From: Comamonadaceae bacterium
GTDB lineage: Bacteria > Pseudomonadota > Gammaproteobacteria > Burkholderiales > Burkholderiaceae_C
NCBI GenBank assembly: GCA_947450895.1
Contig: CANFWT010000028.1
Span: 1 to 32,659 of the forward strand
Direction of reading: 5' to 3'
Length of the DNA stretch: 32,659 bases
Shown here: positions 10,126-17,738 of the stretch, in pieces
Position numbering within the stretch: the stretch's first letter is position 1
Layout: every line of letters begins with the position of its first letter
The notes under the pieces: generated by a model
Databases searched by the model: none
The model's input: only the letters and a program-made list of their open reading frames with translations
Told to the model about the DNA's origin: nothing
Made by a program: the position numbers and the translations under genes

Positions 10126-12033
10126 TCAGGCCGGGTCAAACCACAGCGCGAAGCTGAAACAAACGCGGGGGCCGATCATGGCAAAGCGGATTTCGGTTTG
10201 CATGCGCCGCGCCAGTCGCTGGCACAGCCACAGGCCGAGCCCCGTGCCCGAGACGCGGGTAGCGGCTTCGGCACGGTAATAGCGCTCAAACAAGCGCGCC
10301 GGATCGGGTGCGCCTGCGGGCCCGATGTCGTTGAGCACCGCAATCTCCAGACCCGGGCGCGGCCCGCTGGGCAAAGCGCGCACGCGCAACAGCACCAGGC
10401 TCGCAGGGGCCGAGTACTTGAGCGCATTGGCCAGTAAATTGCCGACGATGGTGCCTACCCCTTCCGGGTCGGCCCAAACCTGCGCCTCCCGCAGGATGTC
10501 GGGCTCAAACACCAGCGCGATGCGGTCGCCACCCTGGGCATTGAGTGTGTGCAGCGGCTCTGCGATATCACGCAGCAGCGCTGCGATGGGAAAGTGGCAA
10601 GACGCTGCGCCTTGGTCGCTGTCCTCCAGGCGGTCGGCCTGGGTACAGTTGTCCAGGATCTGGCCAATGGTGCTGACGGCGCTGTCCATGCGCTGCTCCC
10701 AGACTGCTTTTTGCGCAGCGTCCATGGTGCGCCGCGCCAAGGCGCGGTTGCCCAGCTGGATTACCGCCAGCGGCGTGCGAATTTCATGCACCAGCATAGA
10801 CAAAAAATGCTGCTGCACGCCGCGCCACTTTTGCTGCGCTTGCAGCCGCTCCTGGGCGCTTGAAAGTTCGACCTCCTGGTAGATGCGCTCACGTTGGTCT
10901 GCGCGCACCAGCACCGCATAAGTGAGCAGCGTGAGCAAGGGACCGTTGAACGACAAATTGTTCAAAAAATTGAAGCCAGCGATCACGCCGCTCACTGAAC
11001 CGGCGATCAGCACCAGGTTCACCAACAGAACCACCAAGAACAAAACCGACATCTGCCGGTCAATGCGGATCACCCGCTTTGGCTGCGCGCGGCGCGCATC
11101 CCGCGCGCGGAAGTGGGAATAAACAAGCTCCGCAACCAGCCCATGGGCCAGCAACAAGGCGGTCAGAATCACCAGTCCGCGGAAGGAAAAATAAGCCAGC
11201 AAAGTGAGCAACACCGCCGCCCAGGCATAAACCCGCAGCCCCCGCGCAACGTGCTGCCCTGGTTCGGCCAGCCCTACCAGGGCCAAAACCGGCAGTACCA
11301 ACACGATGACGACCGCGCCCATGGGGGTGACCGCCGCAAAATGGTAGGCGTTGAGCCCCAGCCAGTCGATCAAAAAACCGTCGAAATTCGCCCGCCAAAC
11401 CAACAACACCAGGTTCATCACGGCCAGGGCGGGGTAAATCCCCCGGGGACGCTGCACAAATTGCACGCCCAGCGCCATCAGCACCATCAACGCGAGCCCG
11501 AGGTGCGCACTCAAGACCACCAGCGCGCCCTGGCGCTGGTCGGCGCGTTCCGCAACTGTCAGCAACTGGGGCTCTATCCAGTGCATGCCACGGGTTTGCA
11601 ATCTGACAAAAAAGACCAGAGGGCGCGTGTCCACTGCGCCGCCAAAATACAGGCGCTTGCCCGCCTGCAGCTCTTTGGCCGACAGTGTTTCGCCACGCCA
11701 ATGCAAGCCCGGCGGCACCGGTTGGGCACCGGGCAAGTAAACCGTCACGCGGTCGACGCTGGGGCGCACGAACTTTAAAAACAGGGGCTGGGATGCAGAG
11801 TCTGCGTCCCCCTCGCCATCGGACAAGGCAAACTTAATCCACAGCACGCCGGGCTGCACATCAAAGTGCATGAAGGAGTCGCCGGGCTCGAAGCGGGTCG
11901 TGCCCAAATCTTCCAGCTGCATCTGGCCGCTGGCGTCGAAATAGCTTTGCCAGCTGTATTGCGGACCGGCATACGCGTAGCCAGCCACCAGCCCAGACCA
12001 AATGAAAATACAAAATACTAAAATTTTTCGCAT
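10126..12033 (-). CDS. 7TM-DISM sensor histidine kinase (copy 2, paralog)
   Basis: The 635-residue membrane kinase has the same architecture as its neighbour: signal peptide (about 1-22), 7TMR-DISMED2-type domain (about 25-160), seven hydrophobic helices (about 170-377), then HisKA/HATPase. The phosphoacceptor is His416 in MLVHEIRTPLAVIQL. The N-box is NLLANALKYSA (532-542), G1 is NDIGPAGAPD with Asp569, and G2 is GTGLGLWLC (596-604). The kinase cores of the two copies are strongly similar while the sensor halves have diverged, which suggests tandem duplication followed by sensory specialisation. The start at 12033 gives a clean signal peptide but has little ribosome-binding sequence. No regulator gene follows directly, so it may share the receiver protein encoded at 7700. 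Confidence 0.88.
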   Translation of the reverse strand: MRKILVFCIFIWSGLVAGYAYAGPQYSWQSYFDASGQMQLEDLGTTRFEPGDSFMHFDVQPGVLWIKFALSDGEGDADSASQPLFLKFVRPSVDRVTVYLPGAQPVPPGLHWRGETLSAKELQAGKRLYFGGAVDTRPLVFFVRLQTRGMHWIEPQLLTVAERADQRQGALVVLSAHLGLALMVLMALGVQFVQRPRGIYPALAVMNLVLLVWRANFDGFLIDWLGLNAYHFAAVTPMGAVVIVLVLPVLALVGLAEPGQHVARGLRVYAWAAVLLTLLAYFSFRGLVILTALLLAHGLVAELVYSHFRARDARRAQPKRVIRIDRQMSVLFLVVLLVNLVLIAGSVSGVIAGFNFLNNLSFNGPLLTLLTYAVLVRADQRERIYQEVELSSAQERLQAQQKWRGVQQHFLSMLVHEIRTPLAVIQLGNRALARRTMDAAQKAVWEQRMDSAVSTIGQILDNCTQADRLEDSDQGAASCHFPIAALLRDIAEPLHTLNAQGGDRIALVFEPDILREAQVWADPEGVGTIVGNLLANALKYSAPASLVLLRVRALPSGPRPGLEIAVLNDIGPAGAPDPARLFERYYRAEAATRVSGTGLGLWLCQRLARRMQTEIRFAMIGPRVCFSFALWFDPA

Positions 12034-12126
12034 AACAAATGGTATATCCAAATCATTTATCAAAAGTCGCGCCAAGCAAAAAGCGGCAAAATCATTGCGT
12101 CCCCCCCTACCCGAGCACCCAAGACC
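12034..12126. promoter_or_regulatory. Divergent promoter interval between kinase copy 2 and the flavin reductase gene
   Basis: These 93 bases separate two divergently transcribed genes and must contain both promoters or leaders. The left half is AT-rich (12034-12062) compared with its surroundings. No confident -35/-10 pair could be assigned. Confidence 0.35.
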
Positions 12127-13248
12127 ATGAGCCTGCTGTTTTCCCCCCTGACCCTACCTTCCCCCCAAGGCGGCCTGACCCTGCCCAACCGCATCGTGGT
12201 CGCGCCCATGTGCCAGTACGCTGCCGTTGACGGCCAGGCCACCGACTGGCACCTGATGCACTGGGGCAATTTGCTCAACAGCGGCGCGGGCCTGTTCACC
12301 ATCGAGGCCACCGCCGTGCTGCCCGAAGGCCGCATCACCCCGGCTTGCTTAGGGCTGTGGGACGACGCCACCGAAGCGGCGCTGACCGACCACCTGCACC
12401 GCGCACGCGCGCTGGCCCCGCACACGGCGGTGTGTATTCAGTTGGCGCACGCCGGGCGCAAGGCGTCTAGCGCGCTGCCCTGGCAGGGCGGGCAACTGCT
12501 GTCGCCCGAACAGGGTGGCTGGCAGACCGAGGGGCCATCCGCCCTGGCGCAGCTGCCCCACGAACCCGCACCCCACGCCATGACAGACGCCGACCTGGCG
12601 CGCGTGCGCGACGCCTTTGTGGCCGCCGCCCTGCGCTCGGTGCGCATGGGCGTGGACGCCATTGAGCTGCACGCCGCCCACGGCTATTTGCTGCACGAGT
12701 TTTTGTCGCCGCTGGCCAACCAGCGCAGCGACGCCTACGGCGGCAGCCTGGAAAACCGCATGCGCTTTCCGCTGGAGGTGTTTGCTGCGGTGCGCCAGGC
12801 CTACAGCGGTTGCCTGGGCCTGCGCCTGTCGGCAACCGACTGGGTCGAAGGTGGCTGGGATTTGACGCAAAGCACCGCGTTTTGCACCGCCCTTAAGGCG
12901 GCGGGCTGCGACTTTATCCACGTGTCCTCAGGCGGCGTGTCACCGCAGCAAAAGATTCCGCTGGCAACGGGCTACCAAGTGCCCTTTGCCCGCGCCATTC
13001 GCGCCGCCACCGGCATGGCGACCACCGCTGTGGGCCTGATCACCGAACCCGCAGAGGCCGAAGCGCTGCTGCAAGCCGGTGACGCCGATTTGGTGGCGCT
13101 GGCGCGCGCCTTTTTGTACCAGCCGCGTTGGGGTTGGCAGGCAGCCGTGGCCCTGGGCGGCCAAGTGCAGGCCAATCCCGCCTACTGGCGCTGCCTGCCG
13201 CGCGGCGCGCAGGCCGCTTTTGTGGGCGCCAGCGTGGGCACGCGCTAA
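12127..13248 (+). CDS. Old yellow enzyme family NADH:flavin oxidoreductase (YqjM/XenA-like)
   Basis: The 373-residue FMN-dependent TIM-barrel ene-reductase is expected to reduce activated C=C bonds or nitro compounds with NAD(P)H. YqjM-class features are APMCQY with Cys29 and Tyr31, QLAHAGRK (about 105-112), and the substrate-binding histidine pair His182/His185 in ELHAAHGYLLHEFLSP. The signature NQRSDAYGGSLENRMRF follows. FMN-phosphate contacts are in the C-terminal part (VGLITEP, ADLVALARAFLYQPRW). Physiological substrates of this family are generally unknown. The murU start is 59 bases downstream on the same strand. The gene is divergent from the kinase block. Confidence 0.9.
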   Translation: MSLLFSPLTLPSPQGGLTLPNRIVVAPMCQYAAVDGQATDWHLMHWGNLLNSGAGLFTIEATAVLPEGRITPACLGLWDDATEAALTDHLHRARALAPHTAVCIQLAHAGRKASSALPWQGGQLLSPEQGGWQTEGPSALAQLPHEPAPHAMTDADLARVRDAFVAAALRSVRMGVDAIELHAAHGYLLHEFLSPLANQRSDAYGGSLENRMRFPLEVFAAVRQAYSGCLGLRLSATDWVEGGWDLTQSTAFCTALKAAGCDFIHVSSGGVSPQQKIPLATGYQVPFARAIRAATGMATTAVGLITEPAEAEALLQAGDADLVALARAFLYQPRWGWQAAVALGGQVQANPAYWRCLPRGAQAAFVGASVGTR

Positions 13249-13307
13249 CTTTCATGGCGGTGCGCAGCACCCCCCATCAGGACAGTTCCTCCACATTAAG
13301 GCGGCCC

Positions 13308-14102
13308 ATGGCGCAGCGCCCGGCCACCGCCTTGCTGCTGGCCGCCGGTCGCGGCGAGCGCATGCGCCCGCTGACCGACACCTGCCCCAAGCCGCTGCTG
13401 CAAGTGCGCGGCAAACCGCTGCTGCAGTGGCACCTGGAAGCGCTGGCGCGCGCAGGCTGCGAGGCGGCTGTCGTCAATACCGCTTGGCTGGGGGAGCAGA
13501 TTGAGGCGCGCTTTGGCGGCCATTTCGACCCGGCGCCAGGTGTTGAAACCGTGGCTGCGACGGCACAGGGTGCCAGCACCAGCGTGGCGCTGCGCTATTC
13601 GCACGAGGGGCGCGACTTTGGCGGTGCGCTGGAGACGGCCGGCGGCATAGCCCGCGCCTTGCCGCACCTGGCCGATGTGTTTTGGGTGGCGGCGGGCGAT
13701 GTGTTTGTGCCCGACTTTGTGTTTGAGCCCGCCGCCATGGCTGCCTTTGCCGCCAGCGGCTTGCTGGCCCACATTTGGCTGGTGCCCAACCCGGCGCACA
13801 ACCCTGGCGGCGACTTTGGTTTGTCCGAGCAAGGACTTGCGCTCAACCTGCCCAAGGTCGCAACGCCCGACAGCACGGACGCGCCGCGGCGCTACACGTT
13901 TAGCACCATTGCGCTCTACCGGCGCGCATTCTTTGAGGCCGCTTGGTGCGGCATTCCAGCAGGAAACCCGGCGGGCTTGAAAGCGCCGCTTGCGCCGCTG
14001 CTGCGGGCCGCCATGGACGCGGGACAGGTGAGCGCGACCTTGTACGCCGGGCCGTGGACGGATGTGGGGACGCCGGAGCGTTTGGCGGAACTCAATAGTT
14101 GA
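13308..14102 (+). CDS. murU: N-acetylmuramate alpha-1-phosphate uridylyltransferase (MurU-like)
   Basis: The 264-residue sugar-nucleotide transferase has the N-terminal NTP-binding signature LLAAGRGERMRPLTD followed by CPKPLLQV, the second motif of the family, and the metal-binding AAGDVF. In Pseudomonas putida MurU converts MurNAc-1-phosphate plus UTP to UDP-MurNAc in cell-wall recycling, after the kinase AmgK. The start at 13308 was chosen because the family begins just before the NTP loop and AAGGCGG lies upstream; an ATG at 13254 in frame would add 18 residues. A general glucose-1-phosphate-type nucleotidyltransferase is the alternative, but the presence of amgK at the end of the window favours MurU. 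Confidence 0.78.
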   Translation: MAQRPATALLLAAGRGERMRPLTDTCPKPLLQVRGKPLLQWHLEALARAGCEAAVVNTAWLGEQIEARFGGHFDPAPGVETVAATAQGASTSVALRYSHEGRDFGGALETAGGIARALPHLADVFWVAAGDVFVPDFVFEPAAMAAFAASGLLAHIWLVPNPAHNPGGDFGLSEQGLALNLPKVATPDSTDAPRRYTFSTIALYRRAFFEAAWCGIPAGNPAGLKAPLAPLLRAAMDAGQVSATLYAGPWTDVGTPERLAELNS

Positions 14103-14285
14103 GGAGGCGCGTGCAAGCGGGGGCGATGGCAAGCCCTTGGCGCAGAAAACTCGTTCCTTGTGCCGGGACGGATCGCCGATGCATCGGCGCCAAGTGCAGC
14201 ACGGCTAGCACGACCAGATTCAAAAAGGCGCGGAGTGGGCGGCGACGAGCGGGTGGCGGTCGTTGCGGCCTTGCTGTCGCCATTC

Positions 14286-14334
14286 GTTTACGCAGCGGGC
14301 GCAACCGGGGCTCAAATCGGTTGAGCGCGTAAAC
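14286..14334. repeat. Nested inverted repeat (double-stem structure)
   Basis: The outer arms GTTTACGC (14286-14293) and GCGTAAAC (14327-14334) enclose the inner arms CAACCG (14302-14307) and CGGTTG (14318-14323). All four arms pair perfectly. No known element was recognised. Confidence 0.4.
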
Positions 14335-14401
14335 ATAGCCAAGAGATGGTCAATGCAGCTGCGCGGTTGCCAGGCTGCATTGACCCGGTCGACTGTTCAG
14401 T

Positions 14402-14438
14402 GAGGAAGGGGTGACCACTACTGAGCACCCGCTTCCTT
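14402..14438 (-). terminator. Hairpin after the lipoprotein gene
   Basis: GAGGAAGGGGTG (14402-14413) pairs with CACCC-G-CTTCCTT (14426-14438), giving 12 pairs with one bulged G and one wobble around a 12-base loop. It lies 22 bases past the stop codon of the minus-strand gene. There is no U-tract, so termination activity is uncertain. Confidence 0.4.
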
Positions 14439-14460
14439 CAACCAGGTTTCGGGAGACTCC

Positions 14461-15633
14461 TTAAAGCCCCACAAGGCCCTGCATGGAACTCGACGCCGTG
14501 CCGTTGGCCGGGGTGACTTGAACCTTGGTTCCGACTTTGGTCAAGGCTCCGGTCGCGTCATTGATGCTGTAGGACACCACGGACCCGTCTTTCAGGTAGG
14601 TGCTGTAGAGGTATTTACCATCGGCACTGATCCAGGAGTCACCCGCCACCGCGATACCTTCGTTTGCAGCCGTTGCGTTCACCAAGGCCAGGGCACCGGT
14701 TGCGCTCACGGAGTACAGAGAAATCGAACCGCTACCGTTGCCCACATACGCCCACTTACCGTTGGGCGTAATCGAGAGCCAGCAAGAGGCCGTTTGACCG
14801 TTCGTTAAAGCCGAGCTGATCGGTGTCAAGGTGCCGTCGGCGTTGAGTGTGTAGGAGGCCAGAGACGCAGTTGCTACATCGGCGGCTACGTAAATTCGAT
14901 TGCCCACGAAGACACCGTCAAACGGGACTGCAATAGTGGTCGCATTGCGCACCGCTGCCCCCAAGGAACCATCCGCGCTGATCGGGTAGGAAATGATGGC
15001 CGACGATTTGCTGCCAACCAGCAAGAACGCACCATCCGGTGAAGCTTTGACTTGGGTAGGCACGAAAGCCCCGCCAGCCGCGAGTGGCTTTGTGTTGATG
15101 GCAGTCAGCGATCCGTCACTACCCACTTTGTAGGCGATGACTTGGCTAGTTCCCAAATACGCGGCATACAAATAGCCCTTGCTATATGCCAGGCTGTTCG
15201 GGAAGCTACCTATCGCGCTGCTGTTCTTTTTGAGCAAGGTCAATTTGCCCGTTGAATCAATTGAAAACGAGGAAATTGAATCATCGCCGGCATTCACAGC
15301 AAAAAGTGTTTTTCCGTCAGAAGAAGTGGTGACCGCGAATTGGCTCGCCAAGGAGTTGGCTGCGGCTGCGGTGCCTGTAACGGTAAGACCATTGGTGCCG
15401 ACACCGCCAGTTGAGGTGCTATCGGTCACAGTCAGGGATCCATCCGCAGTGCTGCGCGCCATGCGAACAATCGTGTTACTGGTCGCATTGGTTTCGCTGT
15501 AAAGCTGATTGCTGGCAGCGGCCGTGGGAGCAACGGCGTCGCTACTGCCTCCTCCGCATCCAGCGAGCGCCGCTGCCGCGACCGCAGCGAGTACAAAGGT
15601 GGATAGTCTGGAATGTGGCGAATTTTTTTTCAT
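14461..15633 (-). CDS. Lipoprotein with lactonase/YVTN-type beta-propeller repeats
   Basis: The 390-residue exported protein starts with a lipoprotein signal (lipobox LAGC, Cys25, followed by GGGSSD) that predicts lipid anchoring in the outer membrane or periplasm. The rest consists of repeated blade-like units of about 40-50 residues with motifs such as DGKTLFAVN, FSIDSTGKLTLL, YSISADGSL-like strands and NGKWAYVGNGSGSISLYSV. These resemble the 6-phosphogluconolactonase/YncE beta-propeller superfamily. Enzyme activity cannot be inferred; many such lipoproteins are uncharacterised. AGGGA lies before the ATG at 15633. Codon choice is clearly less GC-biased than in murU and pepP on either side, and the gene runs opposite to them, so it may be an acquired insertion. 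Confidence 0.75.
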   Translation of the reverse strand: MKKNSPHSRLSTFVLAAVAAAALAGCGGGSSDAVAPTAAASNQLYSETNATSNTIVRMARSTADGSLTVTDSTSTGGVGTNGLTVTGTAAAANSLASQFAVTTSSDGKTLFAVNAGDDSISSFSIDSTGKLTLLKKNSSAIGSFPNSLAYSKGYLYAAYLGTSQVIAYKVGSDGSLTAINTKPLAAGGAFVPTQVKASPDGAFLLVGSKSSAIISYPISADGSLGAAVRNATTIAVPFDGVFVGNRIYVAADVATASLASYTLNADGTLTPISSALTNGQTASCWLSITPNGKWAYVGNGSGSISLYSVSATGALALVNATAANEGIAVAGDSWISADGKYLYSTYLKDGSVVSYSINDATGALTKVGTKVQVTPANGTASSSMQGLVGL

Positions 15634-16194
15634 GGGTAGTCCCTGGTGTTCATTTAGAGTGTTGAAGAAACGGCACGAATGCCGATGTTTGGGGCTTCCT
15701 AAGCGGGCTCAGCAAGCTCCGAACGGTTTGTTGCCATGGGCGTCCAAATACGCGTCAGGACAGGAGTCGATAAAAATTTGCCTGAATAGCTGTGGGCTAT
15801 TGCGTTGCGGCTTATTTCTGATGGGCGGTCTCGTACGAAGTCTTCTGGTATGTCGCGCCAAAGGCACAAGAAGATGGACATCCATGGTTCTTCGAAAATC
15901 ATCACGTTCCCACTGCAAGTCATACAAATGCAAAAACCTGGTTTAACGAAGCGCCATACGGGTCGCTCGTCAGAAAGCGCACTTGCCATTTGAAACACTG
16001 GTTGGGACGCTGGTTCTGGTGCTTAATTTTTTCTTAATATTTCATTAATTGATAACTAATCCTACATTGAAAAACGCCCGCGGACATACAACGTCGCAAA
16101 AAATTCAATTCACGGGCGCCTGCGGAGTCGGAGTCGGTGTCACGGTGGTTGTGCGGTTTCGCTCTTCCGCGCCAAGTGTTTCTAAAATGTTCTC
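15634..16194. other. Low-GC interval between the lipoprotein gene and pepP
   Basis: These 561 bases contain no gene that could be supported. Two open frames (15509-15946 plus; 15699-15998 minus, 99 codons, cysteine- and tryptophan-rich) have no recognisable domain and no ribosome binding site. Base composition is visibly lower in GC than the rest of the window, with an AT-rich stretch at about 16024-16073 that includes TTAATATTTCATTAA. That stretch could hold a promoter for pepP or be a relic of acquired DNA. Confidence 0.5.
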
Positions 16195-17586
16195 ATGACG
16201 CCCCAATCCCCCCCTTTTTCCGCCCGTCGCGCCCGCCTGGCCGCCCACATCGGCAGCCACGGCATCGCCCTCATCCCCACCGCGCCTGAGCAGCAGCGCA
16301 ATCGGGACGCGGACTTTTTGTACCGCTTTGACAGCTACTTTCATTACCTGAGCGGCTTTACCGAGCCCCGTGCCTGGCTGGTGATCACCGGCAGCGGCAA
16401 GACGGTGCTGTTTTGCCTGCCCAAGGACCTGGAACGCGAGACCTGGGACGGCATTCGCCTGGGGCCGCAGGCCGCGCCCGCCGCGTTGGGGGTGGACGAG
16501 GCGTACTCCATTGATGAACTCGACACCCGCATGCCGCTCTTGATGGACGGCTGCGACACCGTGTGGTACCCGTTTGCCACCCACAAGGGGCTCGAAGCCC
16601 GGGTCAACGGCTGGCTGCAGCCGCTGCGCGACCGGGTGCGCTATGGCACGCTTTGCCCGTCCGCACAGCGCGATCTGTGCGAGCCGCTGGACGAGATGCG
16701 CCTGGTCAAAGACGCGTTTGAGCAAGCCACCATGCGCCGCGCCGCGCAAATCAGCGCCGGGGGCCACATCCGCGCCATGCAGCTCAGCGCGCGCATGCTG
16801 CGCGCGGGCCAAGAGGTGCGCGAATACCACCTGGACGCCGAGCTGCTGCACGAATTTCGCCGCCACGGCTCGCAGTGCCCGGCCTACGGCTCCATCGTCG
16901 CGGCCGGCGAAAACGCCTGCGTGCTGCACTACCGCGCCGACGCCGGGCTGGTGCGCGACGGCGAGCTGGTGCTGATTGACGCCGGTTGCGAGCTCGATGG
17001 CTACGCCTCGGACATCACCCGCACCTTTCCGGCCAACGGCAAATTCACCGGACCGCAGCGCGCGCTCTACGAGCTGGTGCTGGCATCCCAACAGGCGGCG
17101 GTGGACGCCACCCGCGCCGGTGCGCGCTTTACCGACCCCCACGAGGCCACCGTGAAGGTGCTGGCCCAAGGCATGCTGGACCTTGGGCTGCTAGACGCCA
17201 ACAAGGTGGGCAGCCTGCAAGACGTGATTGAAAAGCGCGCCTACTTTCCGTTTTACATGCACCGCACCGGCCACTGGCTGGGCATGGACGTGCATGACTG
17301 CGGCGCCTACACCGAGCCTAGCGAGATCGGCCAGGCCACCACCCGGCGCGACGCGCTCACGGGTGAGTCCATCGTCAACCGCCCGGCGCGCGTGCTGCGT
17401 GCGGGCATGGTGCTGACCATCGAGCCCGGCATTTACGTGCGCCCCGCGCCCGGCGTGCCCGAGCAATTCCACGGCATTGGCATCCGCATTGAGGACGACG
17501 CCATCGTCACCGAGACGGGCTGCGAACTCATCAGTCGGGGCGTGCCGGTGGAGGTGGACGCGATTGAGGCGCTGATGCGCGGCTAA
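16195..17586 (+). CDS. pepP: Xaa-Pro aminopeptidase (aminopeptidase P, M24B)
   Basis: The 463-residue cytosolic metallopeptidase releases N-terminal residues preceding proline. An N-terminal AMP_N domain (about 5-140) is followed by the pita-bread catalytic domain. All five dimanganese ligands can be placed: D262 (LIDAG), D273 (ASDITRTFP), H360 (HRTGHWLGMDVHD), E410 (TIEPG) and E433 (RIEDD). This spacing is almost the same as in E. coli PepP. The length is typical. The upstream region has little ribosome-binding sequence before ATG 16195, so the exact start is moderately certain. In related genomes this gene is often near murU; here the lipoprotein gene and about 900 bases of gene-poor DNA separate them. 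Confidence 0.93.
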   Translation: MTPQSPPFSARRARLAAHIGSHGIALIPTAPEQQRNRDADFLYRFDSYFHYLSGFTEPRAWLVITGSGKTVLFCLPKDLERETWDGIRLGPQAAPAALGVDEAYSIDELDTRMPLLMDGCDTVWYPFATHKGLEARVNGWLQPLRDRVRYGTLCPSAQRDLCEPLDEMRLVKDAFEQATMRRAAQISAGGHIRAMQLSARMLRAGQEVREYHLDAELLHEFRRHGSQCPAYGSIVAAGENACVLHYRADAGLVRDGELVLIDAGCELDGYASDITRTFPANGKFTGPQRALYELVLASQQAAVDATRAGARFTDPHEATVKVLAQGMLDLGLLDANKVGSLQDVIEKRAYFPFYMHRTGHWLGMDVHDCGAYTEPSEIGQATTRRDALTGESIVNRPARVLRAGMVLTIEPGIYVRPAPGVPEQFHGIGIRIEDDAIVTETGCELISRGVPVEVDAIEALMRG

Positions 17587-17590
17587 CTGT

Positions 17591-17616
17591 GACAGGGGCG
17601 CGCGGCGCGCCCCGTC
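17591..17616 (+). terminator. GC-rich hairpin just after pepP
   Basis: GGGGCGCGC (17595-17603) faces GCGCGCCCC (17605-17613), and the flanking GAC/GTC extends the stem with one unpaired A. It starts 5 bases after the stop codon. There is no U-tract, so it may be a Rho-independent-like terminator of atypical form or a 3'-end protector. Confidence 0.45.
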
Positions 17617-17738
17617 ATGGAAGCACCAAGCACCCCGATGCAGCCAGGCGATAGTGCGCCGCCCATGCGCTTACGCACCCTGGCTGTCACCCGGGCTTTA
17701 CAGGATGCGGTTACCGTCAGCGTATTTCTGCCTGAACC

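Larger units (their letters stand above)
14103..14460. other. Gene-free interval between convergent murU and lipoprotein genes
   Basis: No supported gene lies in these 358 bases. A 70-codon minus-strand frame (14092-14304) is arginine-rich, has no recognisable domain and overlaps the end of murU, so it was not called. The interval contains a nested inverted-repeat structure at 14286-14334 and a terminator-like hairpin at 14402-14438. Confidence 0.55.

Noticed and set aside
14286..14334. Nested inverted repeat considered as an integron attC site
   Set aside because: The arms do not match the attC core consensus (GTTRRRY/RYYYAAC), and no integrase or cassette structure is present.
15699..15998. 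99-codon minus-strand frame rich in Cys, Trp and Met in the low-GC interval before pepP
   Set aside because: No ribosome binding site precedes its first ATGs, no domain is recognised and the composition is unlike a typical protein. The low GC of the region by itself makes long frames less informative.
16105..17169. Long minus-strand frame antisense to pepP ending in TTTVTPTPTPQAPVN
   Set aside because: The C-terminus looks protein-like, but almost all of the frame is the complement of pepP, a clearly conserved gene. High GC creates such shadows.
17587..17738. Fur box before the TonB receptor gene
   Set aside because: No sequence close to the 19-bp Fur consensus was seen. Iron regulation therefore cannot be claimed from the sequence.
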